Source: Thioclava arctica (GTDB lineage: Bacteria > Pseudomonadota > Alphaproteobacteria > Rhodobacterales > Rhodobacteraceae). Taken from it: a DNA stretch of 64,000 nt. Made by a program: the position numbers and the translations under genes. Location: NCBI RefSeq assembly GCF_040892615.1, contig NZ_JBFRYC010000003.1:248001-312000 (forward strand), in the 5' to 3' direction. Position 1 is the first letter of the stretch. The number at the start of each line of letters is the position of its first letter. The notes under the pieces were generated by a model. It ran no database searches. It was not told the origin of the DNA and saw only the letters and a program-made list of their open reading frames with translations. Below are positions 17,466 through 25,279 of this stretch, piece by piece.

Positions 17466-18746
17466 ATGGCAAAACCAAGAACTCGGAAACCAAAATCCGA
17501 GGAGCAGCCAGTAGATGGTGTCGAAAACACTTCAGCTGAGAGCGTTGATCCATCATCGGATATCGCGCAAGACTCGCAGCCCGCTGGCGTCGATGAGACA
17601 GAGCTGGCGCCCGATGTTACCCAAGGCACCAGTGAAGCGCCGTCCGAAGCCGTTGTTGACGCGGATGAAAGTGTTGATCTAGCCCAGCCAACCGAAGATG
17701 CGCCCGCTGAGGATGCGATCACAACTGCCACGGAAGAGACTGCGCCAGAGGCGCCAGACCACCCCGAGCCCGCAATCTTGCCGCCGCCCGCCGCCGCTCC
17801 GGTCAAGCGTGGCGGTTTCATGCCGCTCTTTCTGGGCGGTGTGATTGCTGCGATCGTGGGAGCAGGGGCCGCAATTTACACGCTCCCCAAGCTGCCGCCG
17901 CAATTTGCCGCGTGGTTCCCAGCTGCCCCCGAGAGCAGTGCCATTGCCGACATCGACGCAAAACAGAATGCGCTATCGAGTAAGATTGACGCGCTCAGCA
18001 GCCAGTTGGCCGCATTGAAATCAGCCCAGCCTCCCGCGCCGGATCTGTCGGGCGTGCAAGGCGCGCTGGACCAGATCGGCTCTGAGGTGCGGGCGAATAA
18101 ATCGACGCTCGATGATCTGAAAAAGCAAATGTCCGGGTTTGAAGCGTCCGGTGCCGCGGTGGATGCAACGACCAAGGCGCAAATCGAGGCGGTCGCAAAA
18201 GCCGCGCAAGATCGCATTGATCAGGCCGAGCAGCAGGCAAAGACGTTGCAAGACCAATCGCAGGCGGCTGCAAAGGCGGCGATGGCGCAAGCGGCGAGTG
18301 CGCGGATGAAGGCGGCTCTTGATGCCGGCGCTCCGCTTGATCCGGCGCGGGCTGATTTGCAGGCGGCGGGTGTCTCTATTCCTGCTGCATTGAGCGGGGA
18401 CGTGCCCACATTGCAATCGCTACAGGCCAGTTTCCCCGAGGCGGCGCGCTTGGCGCTCGCTGCGGCACGCAAAGCGGGTAGTGGGGCGAGTTTGGGCGAT
18501 AAGCTGGGGGCGTTTTTGTTGACGCAAACGGGCGCGCGGTCTTTGACGCCACAAGCGGGCGATGGGCCGGATGCGGTTTTGTCGCGCGCGCAAGCGGATG
18601 TGAATACGGGCGATCTGAAAGCGGCCCTGACCGAGATCGCAAAACTCCCCGAGGCGGCGCGACCTGCACTGTCCGATTGGTCCACACAGGCGCAGGCGCG
18701 GGTCGCCGCGCTGGATGCGGCCGGCCAGCTTGGCCAGAATCAATGA
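17466..18746 (+). CDS. Mitofilin-like (Mic60-type) membrane protein
   Basis: The 426-residue inner-membrane protein has an acidic, Pro/Ala-rich cytoplasmic N-terminus (1 to about 110), one membrane helix (about 117-140, with FLGGVIAAIVGAGAAIYTL), a long periplasmic coiled coil (about 165-290) and a C-terminal helical domain. This layout, and its place between hemD and hemY, match the alphaproteobacterial relatives of mitochondrial Mic60, which shape inner membranes. The start at 17466 is chosen for the GGAGGG site upstream. A frame-open ATG 25 codons earlier overlaps hemD. Confidence 0.82.
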   Translation: MAKPRTRKPKSEEQPVDGVENTSAESVDPSSDIAQDSQPAGVDETELAPDVTQGTSEAPSEAVVDADESVDLAQPTEDAPAEDAITTATEETAPEAPDHPEPAILPPPAAAPVKRGGFMPLFLGGVIAAIVGAGAAIYTLPKLPPQFAAWFPAAPESSAIADIDAKQNALSSKIDALSSQLAALKSAQPPAPDLSGVQGALDQIGSEVRANKSTLDDLKKQMSGFEASGAAVDATTKAQIEAVAKAAQDRIDQAEQQAKTLQDQSQAAAKAAMAQAASARMKAALDAGAPLDPARADLQAAGVSIPAALSGDVPTLQSLQASFPEAARLALAAARKAGSGASLGDKLGAFLLTQTGARSLTPQAGDGPDAVLSRAQADVNTGDLKAALTEIAKLPEAARPALSDWSTQAQARVAALDAAGQLGQNQ

Positions 18747-18756
18747 GGAACCGCAG

Positions 18757-20238
18757 ATGATCTGGACCTTTATAAAAGTTGCCCTGTTCCTTGTCGTCGT
18801 GGCTGCGGCCACGCTGGGGGCGTCACATCTGGCGGATATGTCAGGCGGATTGCGGATTTCGACGCTGGGAATGGAGTTCACGCTTGGTCCGTTGCAGGCG
18901 GTGATCGCGGCGATCTTGTTGTTTGTGGCGATTTGGCTGGTGATCCGGATCGTGGGGTTCTTGGTGGCGTTCCTGCGCTTTATCTCGGGGGATGAAACCG
19001 CGATCAGCCGCTATTTTGATCGCAACCGGGAACGCAAAGGCTATGAGGCACTCGCCGAAGGCATGATGGCTGCGGCGGCAGGCGAAGGGCGGCTAGCGCT
19101 GTCCAAAGCGGCCAAGGCCGAGCGTTATTTGCAGCGCCCTGAGTTGACCAATCTGCTCACCGCGCAGGCGGCCGAGCAGATCGGCGACACCAAGAAGGCC
19201 AGCGAAGTTTACAAGCGCCTTCTGGGCGATGATCGCACGCGTTTTGTGGGCGTGCGCGGCTTGATGCGCCAAAAGCTGGAAGAGGGTGACACGACGACCG
19301 CGCTGGAATTGGCCAAAAAGGCCTATGCGCTCAAACCGCGTCACCGCGAGGTTCAAGATACACTGCTGAAATTGCAGACGGAAAAAGGCGATTGGAAGGG
19401 CGCGCGTGGCGTACTTCAATCCAAGCTGCGCCAAGGCGAGTTGCCGCGCGACGTGCACAAGCGGCGCGATGCTGTGATGGCTCTGCAAGAGGCCAAGGAT
19501 GTTATGGCTGAAGGTGCGAGCGTTGAGGCGCGTGAAGCTGCGATTGCTGCGGCGAAGTCCTCGCCCGATCTGATACCGGCGGTGGTGATGGCGGCACGGT
19601 CTTACATCGAGAAAGACAAGCCCCGCGCGGCAGAGCGTATTTTGCGCAAAGCCTGGGGGGTGCAACCGCATCCGGACTTGGCGGCGGCCTATGCCGCGAT
19701 CGCGCCTGATGAAGCGCCTGCCAAGCGGCTCAAGCGGTTTGACAAACTGTTGGTGACGCGACCCGAGCACGAAGAGACACGGCTTTTGAAAGCCGAGTTG
19801 AACATTTCCGCCGAAGATTTTCCGGCAGCCCGTCGGGCGCTGGGCGATCTGCCCGAGACACATCCCACCGCGCGCGTGCTTGCGATCATGGCGGCGGTAG
19901 AGCGTGGCGAGGGCGCGGATGATGCCGTTGTGCGCGGCTGGTTGACCCGTGCGCTGACGGCGCCGCGTGGCCCGCAATGGTGCTGCGATAATTGTCAGAA
20001 TATCCAATCCGAATGGACGCCGATTTGTGACAATTGCGGTGGTTTCGACACTTTGAGCTGGCGCGAAACGACTCAGCATGCCGCGCCGTTGCCCAATGGG
20101 GCCGAGATGTTGCCGCTGATCGTGGGCAAACCTGCATCTGCGCCTGCGTCAGATTCTGAGGAGTCCATCGTGGATGCCGAGGTGGTCGAGGCGAGCGAGC
20201 AGATGAGCGCCGAGGACGAAAAGCCAGCTGCAAGCTAA
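18757..20238 (+). CDS. hemY: HemY protein (heme-biosynthesis-associated TPR membrane protein)
   Basis: The 493-residue protein has two N-terminal membrane helices (about 2-20 and 45-68) and a HemY_N domain. It continues with helical TPR-type repeats (about 120-400) and a C-terminal zinc-ribbon-like segment with two CxxC-type pairs (WCCDNCQ near 408 and ICDNCGG near 425). The tail is acidic. It sits 10 bp after the mitofilin gene with GAGGA as binding site. It has no protoporphyrinogen oxidase motifs and should not be confused with the Bacillus enzyme of the same name. Confidence 0.87.
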   Translation: MIWTFIKVALFLVVVAAATLGASHLADMSGGLRISTLGMEFTLGPLQAVIAAILLFVAIWLVIRIVGFLVAFLRFISGDETAISRYFDRNRERKGYEALAEGMMAAAAGEGRLALSKAAKAERYLQRPELTNLLTAQAAEQIGDTKKASEVYKRLLGDDRTRFVGVRGLMRQKLEEGDTTTALELAKKAYALKPRHREVQDTLLKLQTEKGDWKGARGVLQSKLRQGELPRDVHKRRDAVMALQEAKDVMAEGASVEAREAAIAAAKSSPDLIPAVVMAARSYIEKDKPRAAERILRKAWGVQPHPDLAAAYAAIAPDEAPAKRLKRFDKLLVTRPEHEETRLLKAELNISAEDFPAARRALGDLPETHPTARVLAIMAAVERGEGADDAVVRGWLTRALTAPRGPQWCCDNCQNIQSEWTPICDNCGGFDTLSWRETTQHAAPLPNGAEMLPLIVGKPASAPASDSEESIVDAEVVEASEQMSAEDEKPAAS

Positions 20239-20319
20239 GGTAATTCTTGCGGTCATTCCCTGTTTGCGGGCCTCAGGTAGATGGGGGTCTAGTTGCGACG
20301 TGCAAACGGAGTTTTCCTG

Positions 20320-20348
20320 GGAAAGCGGCCAAAGTCTTGGCCCTTTCC
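20320..20348. repeat. Long imperfect hairpin after hemY
   Basis: GGAAAG, a bulged C, GGCCAA, loop AGTC, TTGGCC, CTTTCC: twelve base pairs with a single bulge. It lies 80 bp after hemY and may stabilise the message end; no T tract follows. Confidence 0.45.
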
Positions 20349-20392
20349 AAGGGGACAGGATCTCCTAGATCGCCACAGATGACCCAAAATTA

Positions 20393-20430
20393 AGGGGCGC
20401 ACCATTGCTGATCGGTGCGCCCCTGAATTT
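20393..20430. terminator. Bidirectional terminator between hemY and the polyamine genes
   Basis: AGGGGCGCACC pairs with GGTGCGCCCCT (11 pairs, 20393-20403 with 20414-20424) around a 10-base loop. Short AT-rich tracts lie on both sides (GAATTTGT on plus, TAATTTTG on minus), fitting two convergent genes. Confidence 0.7.
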
Positions 20431-20470
20431 GTCTCTATTCCCGCCTTTTTGGCTTTAATCTGGTCGCGGG

Positions 20471-21718
20471 TCAGATATCGGTCCAGGCTTTGTCTGCACC
20501 ACCCAATCCGCCGATTTGCACCCGCGTGGGTAGGCCGATCCGGTCGAGTACGGTAAAGAACGGCTTCGGGTCCAGTTCTTCGACGTTTTTCATCGTCTTG
20601 GCGTCCCAATCGCCTTGCGCGACCAAGATCGCGGCGGCGACCGGGGGCACGCCCGCGGTGTAGGAAATGCCCTGCGAGCCGACCTCTTCATAGGCCTCTT
20701 TGTGATCGGCGACGTTATAGACAAACAGCTCGGTCTCGACGCCGTCTTTCACGCCTTTGACTACATCGCCGATGCAGGTCTTGCCGGTATAATTCGGTGC
20801 CAGCGAGGACGGATCAGGCAGGCAGGCCTTGACCACCTTGAGCGGGATGACCTCTTGCCCCTCTGCCGTCATCACCGGTTTTTCCGACAGCAGGCCGATA
20901 TTTTTCAGCACGGTGAAAACGTTGATGTAGTGATCGCCAAAGCCCATCCAGAAGCGCACATCGGCATCGGGGTAATTCGCGGCCAGCGAGTGCACCTCGT
21001 CATGGCCCGACATATAGGCTTTCTGCTTGCCCACGACGGGCAAATCCCATTCGTGGCCCACTTCGAACATCGCGTTTTCCTGCCACGCACCTTGCTGCCA
21101 AGAATAGACCGTGCCGGTGAACTCGCGGAAGTTGATTTCGGGATCGAAATTGGTCGCAAAATACTTGCCGTGCGAGCCTGCGTTGATATCGACGATGTCG
21201 ATGGATTTGACCGTGTCCATCTGATCAGCGGCAAAGCGGGCATAGGCGTTGACGACGCCAGGATCGAACCCGGCACCCAAAATCGCCGTTACGCCCTTTT
21301 GTGCGCAGAGATCGCGTTTTTTCCACTCGTAATTGGCATACCACGGCGGAGCCTCGCAAATTTTGTCGGGCTCTTCGTGAATTGCGGTGTCGATATAGGC
21401 CGCGCCGGTCTCGATACAGGCGTCGAGCACGTATTTGTTCACGAAAGCCGAGCCCACATTGATCACAATCTGCGCGCCCGTCTTGCGGATCAGTTCGGCG
21501 GTCGCGGCGACATCCATCGCGTCCAGCGCATGGGCCTCAAACGTGCCCTCGATCTTCATCGCGCCTTTTTCGCGCACGCTGTCCAAGATCGCGTCGCATT
21601 TCGACTTGGTGCGCGAGGCGATGTGAAGATCGCCGAAAATATCGTTATTCTGCGCGCATTTATGGGCCACGACTTGCGCGACACCGCCCGCTCCGATGAT
21701 GAGCACGTTCTTTTTCAC
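20471..21718 (-). CDS. Saccharopine dehydrogenase family protein, probable carboxy(nor)spermidine dehydrogenase
   Basis: Predicted to condense aspartate semialdehyde with putrescine (or diaminopropane) and reduce the imine to carboxyspermidine (carboxynorspermidine). The 415-residue protein has an N-terminal Rossmann motif LIIGAGGVAQVVAHKC, the family segment ITAILGAGFDPGVVNAYARFAAD and a C-terminal domain typical of Lys1/Lys9-like reductases. The start is GTG at 21718 with AAGGAG nine bases upstream; upstream ATGs overlap the preceding gene. Pairing with a carboxynorspermidine decarboxylase gene 49 bp upstream makes the polyamine role likely. Confidence 0.85.
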   Translation of the reverse strand: MKKNVLIIGAGGVAQVVAHKCAQNNDIFGDLHIASRTKSKCDAILDSVREKGAMKIEGTFEAHALDAMDVAATAELIRKTGAQIVINVGSAFVNKYVLDACIETGAAYIDTAIHEEPDKICEAPPWYANYEWKKRDLCAQKGVTAILGAGFDPGVVNAYARFAADQMDTVKSIDIVDINAGSHGKYFATNFDPEINFREFTGTVYSWQQGAWQENAMFEVGHEWDLPVVGKQKAYMSGHDEVHSLAANYPDADVRFWMGFGDHYINVFTVLKNIGLLSEKPVMTAEGQEVIPLKVVKACLPDPSSLAPNYTGKTCIGDVVKGVKDGVETELFVYNVADHKEAYEEVGSQGISYTAGVPPVAAAILVAQGDWDAKTMKNVEELDPKPFFTVLDRIGLPTRVQIGGLGGADKAWTDI

Positions 21719-21767
21719 TTCGGCTGTCTCCTTTTGATTGGACAGGGGAAGGGGGCGCGAGCGCCCT

Positions 21768-22862
21768 TCAGGACAATGAGGACAAGTAGTCCTCATAGGT
21801 GAAATCTCGAATCCGCTCGATCGTGCCATCGGCACGGCGAATTGCGATTGCGGGCATGTTCACGCCGTTAAACCAGTTCTTCTTGACCATCGTGTAACCG
21901 GCTGCATCGGCAATCGAAATCCGGTCGCCGATCTGCAAGGGCGCATCGAATTTGCCATCGCCAAAGATATCGCCCGCTAGACAGGTCTTGCCTGCGATCT
22001 GATATTCATGCGTGCCGTTCTGGGGCAGCTTGGCCGTTTCGCGATAGATCAGCAGGTCCAGCATATGCGCTTCGATCGAGCTGTCGACGATGGCGATCTT
22101 TTTGCCATTGTCGAGAATATCCAGCACCGTCACTTCAAGGCTGGCGGTCTGCGTGATCGCCGCTTCGCCGGGTTCGAGATAGACCTGCACGCCGAAATCG
22201 TCAGAGAAGCGTTTCAGCCGATCCGCGAGATCATCCAGCGGATAGCCTTCGCCGGTGAAATGGATGCCACCGCCAAGGCTGACCCAATCGAGCCGCTTGA
22301 GGATATCGCCGAACTCTGCCTCGATCCGACCAAGCTGGTGATCGAACAGCGCAAAGTCACTATTCTCGCAGTTATAGTGGATCATCACGCCCGAGATCCG
22401 CCCCATAGCCGCCTCAAGCCGCTCGGTATCCCACTCGCCCAGCCGCGAGAACGGCCGCGCCGGATCGGCCAGATCGAAGCCGCTGGTCGAAAACCGTGGA
22501 TTGAGCCGCAGCCCACGTTCGATATGCGCGGCCTTGTCGTCGAAACGGTCAAGCTGGCTCAGCGAATTGAAAATGATCTTGTCGGCATACCCGATGGCTT
22601 CGTCGATTTCGCCATCAGACCACGCCACGGAATAGGCATGGGTTTCCTTGCCGAATTTCTCGCGCCCCAGATGCAGCTCGAACAGCGAGCTCGACGTCGT
22701 GCCATCCAGATAGGGGCGCATGATGTCAAAGGCCGACCATGTGGCAAAGCATTTCAGCGCCAGCAGCGCCTTCGCCCCCGAGCGTTCGCGCAGGCGTTCG
22801 ATTTTGCGCATATTTTCAAGAAGGCGCATTTCGTCGATCAGGTAGAAGGGCGTGTCAGACAT
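21768..22862 (-). CDS. nspC: Carboxynorspermidine decarboxylase
   Basis: PLP-dependent decarboxylase of the alanine-racemase/ornithine-decarboxylase fold, 364 residues. The PLP lysine is in ALLALKCFATW (about residue 34). The glycine-rich phosphate site includes SLGGGIHFTGEGYP. The substrate region has CLAGDIFGD followed by YTMVKKNWFNGV near the C-terminus, as in NspC. It forms spermidine or norspermidine from the carboxy precursor. The start is at 22862 after GGGGGAAAA; a longer frame upstream has no binding site. It is the first gene of a two-gene operon. Confidence 0.88.
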   Translation of the reverse strand: MSDTPFYLIDEMRLLENMRKIERLRERSGAKALLALKCFATWSAFDIMRPYLDGTTSSSLFELHLGREKFGKETHAYSVAWSDGEIDEAIGYADKIIFNSLSQLDRFDDKAAHIERGLRLNPRFSTSGFDLADPARPFSRLGEWDTERLEAAMGRISGVMIHYNCENSDFALFDHQLGRIEAEFGDILKRLDWVSLGGGIHFTGEGYPLDDLADRLKRFSDDFGVQVYLEPGEAAITQTASLEVTVLDILDNGKKIAIVDSSIEAHMLDLLIYRETAKLPQNGTHEYQIAGKTCLAGDIFGDGKFDAPLQIGDRISIADAAGYTMVKKNWFNGVNMPAIAIRRADGTIERIRDFTYEDYLSSLS

Positions 22863-22925
22863 GGCTTTTCCCCCGGCAGGACAGGCCCGGGATATAAGGT
22901 GCATGTGACAGCGGTGCAACCGGAC

Positions 22926-23630
22926 TCAGTCGACGCGGATCGCCTCTTTCGCGACGCTCAGCGCATAGCCCTTGCGCGCGATATTGCGCACCAGCAGCTC
23001 TGTCACCAGCTGATTTCCCAGCGCATCGCGCAGCCGTTTGATGCGTGTGGCACCTGCGGCTTCGTCGCAATCGGCCTCGGATCGACCCGATATCATCGCT
23101 TCGATCTGCACCCCGGTGAGGATATCGTCATCCATCCGTGCCTCGGCCAGCACCGAAAGGGTCTCAATCGCGGCGGGGGTCAACGAGAACGCCATATCGT
23201 TGAGCATCACGGCGTTTTCGCTGCGCAGGATGTGCAAAGATTGCACCTCGATCCCGGCGCGGCGAATCTCGATCATGCGACGGTTGAGACCGATCAGCAG
23301 CAGCAAGAAGATCAGTGTGACGATCAAAAGCGCCGCCGCAAAGATCAGCAGGATGAAAATGATCACGCGATAAGAACTGAGCACATCGGAAAACGCGGTG
23401 CCCGATTGCGCGAGCACTTCCAGCAGCTTGATCTCGGCCTGCGAGGTGAGGTTGTCGTTTTGCACGAAAATCTGCTCGACCCGCGCGTTGAACGCGTTGG
23501 CATCGGGCAGTGCGGCAAATAACAGCCCCGCCGCTATCGCCAGAATCGCGACCACCGCCGCGATTCCGCCGATCACCGCGCGCGAACCCAGCCGCAAACT
23601 GTCAGTAACGGAGGTAAAATGGTCCGGCAC
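22926..23630 (-). CDS. Two-helix membrane protein with C-terminal winged-helix-like domain
   Basis: Unnamed protein of 234 residues. Membrane helices lie at about 18-42 and 87-115, with a periplasmic segment of about 45 residues between them. The cytoplasmic C-terminal 80 residues end in RIKRLRDALGNQLVTELLVRNIARKGYAL, which resembles the recognition helix and wing of OmpR/PhoB-type DNA-binding domains. It may be a membrane-bound one-component regulator with inverted order (DNA-binding domain at the C-terminus); this is inference. The start is GTG at 23630, 29 bases inside the preceding gene, with AAGGAAGG just before it. Confidence 0.6.
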   Translation of the reverse strand: MPDHFTSVTDSLRLGSRAVIGGIAAVVAILAIAAGLLFAALPDANAFNARVEQIFVQNDNLTSQAEIKLLEVLAQSGTAFSDVLSSYRVIIFILLIFAAALLIVTLIFLLLLIGLNRRMIEIRRAGIEVQSLHILRSENAVMLNDMAFSLTPAAIETLSVLAEARMDDDILTGVQIEAMISGRSEADCDEAAGATRIKRLRDALGNQLVTELLVRNIARKGYALSVAKEAIRVD

Positions 23631-23883
23631 TGGCCTTCCTTTGCGCTAAGCCTTCGGGGCCGAATGTGGAGACAACCGTCAACAAGGTCCAGCCCGCAGA
23701 CTTGAGCCTCGGCGCTAATTCGCGCGCGGCCCCCTGTTTCGAGCACGCCTTATCCGAGATTCTCGCCACGCCATATTGCAGCTGCAACGGGTCGTCGCGC
23801 TTGGCCTTGTAATCGGCATAACACTCGGCCTGTGCCGTGCTTGCCATGCCGATGAAGGCGCATATGAGGATAAGCTGTTTCAT
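23602..23883 (-). CDS. Small secreted conserved hypothetical protein
   Basis: The 93-residue protein has a signal peptide (MKQLILICAFIGMASTAQA) and a mature part ECYADYKAKRDDPLQLQYGV that carries two Cys, likely disulfide-bonded. It ends FGPEGLAQRKASAGPFYLRY. I recognise the pattern as a conserved Rhodobacterales periplasmic protein without assigned function. Its last 29 bases overlap the start of the membrane regulator gene, implying coupled translation. The start at 23883 is chosen for the signal peptide; a frame-open codon 25 residues earlier has no support. Confidence 0.7.
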   Translation of the reverse strand: MKQLILICAFIGMASTAQAECYADYKAKRDDPLQLQYGVARISDKACSKQGAARELAPRLKSAGWTLLTVVSTFGPEGLAQRKASAGPFYLRY

Positions 23884-24051
23884 GCCGACCACGTTGCGCA
23901 AACCGGCAATGTTATTCAATAGCCAAAGGGGGTTGGTGGGGCTGCTATCCGATAACATCGCGGCGTTATTGTCTGTCCAAGCCGATTGGGATGAGGGTGA
24001 TTTATCGCTTTGTTGCGGCCCCGGTGGGTCGCCCTACCGAAAGGACTGACC

Positions 24052-24441
24052 ATGTCACTCAAAACCAAAATGACCGCTTTGTTCACCGCCTCCGCGCTGG
24101 CTTTGGGCACCTTTGCCGCCACCGCGAGCCCTGCGGCGGCGCTGGGTCAGAAGGACCGTCAGGCGTTGACCGTCATCTTGGGGATTGGGGCTGCGGCGCT
24201 GATCCTTGATTCTGCGAACAACAATCAACGCCGCGTGCGTCATGCGCCGCCGCCGCCGCCACGTGTTGTGTATCGCGAAGTGCGTCGCCACGGCCATCAT
24301 GTCGACCGCCGTGTGGATCGCCGTGACGAGCGCCGCTTTGAACGCCGTGTGGAGCGTCGCAACGATGCCTATGATCGCAATCGCTGGGACCGCAATCACT
24401 GGGATCGCAACGCCTATTACGGGCGCGACTCACGTCGTTAA
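24052..24441 (+). CDS. Secreted Arg/Asp-rich low-complexity protein
   Basis: The 129-residue protein has a signal peptide (about 1-28, ending SPAAA), a short hydrophobic stretch (LTVILGIGAAALIL) and a strongly repetitive tail of D-R-R, E-R-R and R-x-W-D-R-N units from about residue 70. AAGGA precedes the start and a strong terminator follows at 24481. It probably acts in the envelope. The function is unknown; related short proteins with HH/RR/DR repeats occur in many alphaproteobacteria. Confidence 0.65.
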   Translation: MSLKTKMTALFTASALALGTFAATASPAAALGQKDRQALTVILGIGAAALILDSANNNQRRVRHAPPPPPRVVYREVRRHGHHVDRRVDRRDERRFERRVERRNDAYDRNRWDRNHWDRNAYYGRDSRR

Positions 24442-24480
24442 GTCAGCAGGCAGGTGCCACAGAACGCACCGTCGAGCAGG

Positions 24481-24506
24481 GCGGGGGCCAAGTGCCCCCG
24501 CTTTTT
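24481..24506 (+). terminator. Intrinsic terminator
   Basis: GCGGGGGC, loop CAAGT, GCCCCCGC, followed by TTTTT: a textbook terminator ending the secreted-protein gene. It also shows that rnhB begins downstream of it, since any longer rnhB frame would have to cross the hairpin. Confidence 0.85.
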
Positions 24507-24543
24507 CGTTGAACGCGACGCTAAACCGGGGCATCTCGGTGCG

Positions 24544-25179
24544 ATGACACAAGCCCCCGATTTTTCCTTCGAAAGCGCCGCCCTTTTGCGGGGCTTCACC
24601 GTAATCGCTGGCGTTGACGAGGTGGGGCGCGGTCCGCTTTGTGGCCCTGTAACGGCGGCGGCAGTGGTGCTGGATCCGGCTCATATCCCCGCAGGGCTGA
24701 ACGATTCGAAAAAGCTCAGTGCGGCGAAACGTGCCAAGCTTGCCGCCGAGATCATGGAAACCGCGCAATTTTGCGTTGCTCATGCCAGCGTCGAAGAAAT
24801 TGACGCGATAAACATCCTGCAAGCCTCGCATCTGGCGATGTGCCGCGCGGTTGCGGGACTGTCCAAGCGCCCCGATCATGTCTTGGTCGATGGAAACCGC
24901 CTGCCGCGCGACCTTACCCTCTCAGCCGAAGCTGTGGTGAAAGGCGATGGCCGCTCTGTGTCGATCGCGGCGGCCTCAATTCTGGCGAAAGAAGCGCGCG
25001 ATTTGCTGATGGTGGATTTGGCGCAACAGTATCCGGGTTATGGTTGGGAACGAAACGCAGGCTACCCGACCAAGGACCATCTGCAAGCGCTTCTAGATTT
25101 GGGGGTAACCCCTGTTCATAGACGTTCATTCAAACCCGTCCACAATATCTTGTGCCAAGAGAAATTTATAACCCCTTGA
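24544..25179 (+). CDS. rnhB: Ribonuclease HII
   Basis: Removes RNA from RNA-DNA hybrids and single ribonucleotides from DNA. The 211-residue protein has the first catalytic motif GVDEVGRGPLCGPV (about 22-35). NDSKKLS follows, then VLVDGNRLPRD with the second Asp, KGDGRSVSIAAASILAKEARD, and the C-terminal YPTKDH. The start at 24544 is chosen because the longer frame contains the upstream terminator. It precedes ccrM, a gene pair common in this order. Confidence 0.95.
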   Translation: MTQAPDFSFESAALLRGFTVIAGVDEVGRGPLCGPVTAAAVVLDPAHIPAGLNDSKKLSAAKRAKLAAEIMETAQFCVAHASVEEIDAINILQASHLAMCRAVAGLSKRPDHVLVDGNRLPRDLTLSAEAVVKGDGRSVSIAAASILAKEARDLLMVDLAQQYPGYGWERNAGYPTKDHLQALLDLGVTPVHRRSFKPVHNILCQEKFITP

Positions 25180-25216
25180 TTCAAAAAAGAAATTGACGGG
25201 GAATCGCCTTTGACTC
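25178..25216 (+). promoter_or_regulatory. GANTC cluster in the ccrM leader/promoter region
   Basis: Three methylation targets of CcrM itself lie within 39 bp, 64-102 bp before the ccrM start: GATTC at 25178-25182, GAATC at 25201-25205 and GACTC at 25212-25216. In Caulobacter the ccrM promoter region also carries GANTC sites through which the methylation state affects expression. A TTGACG at 25193-25198 could be part of a promoter; I found no clear CtrA site. Confidence 0.55.
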
Positions 25217-25279
25217 ATCTTGGTGGACATAGATCGGCGCAAAAGCCGACACCCGAAAGACGGGCAGAAAGAGGCGAGT

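Noticed and set aside
20615..21802. Plus-strand open frame of about 395 codons
   Set aside because: It is a mirror frame of the carboxyspermidine dehydrogenase gene, His-rich with no family pattern.
22008..23522. Plus-strand open frame of about 500 codons opposite nspC and the membrane regulator gene
   Set aside because: It lies antisense to two genes with clear family motifs and has no recognisable domain; long antisense frames are common at this GC content.
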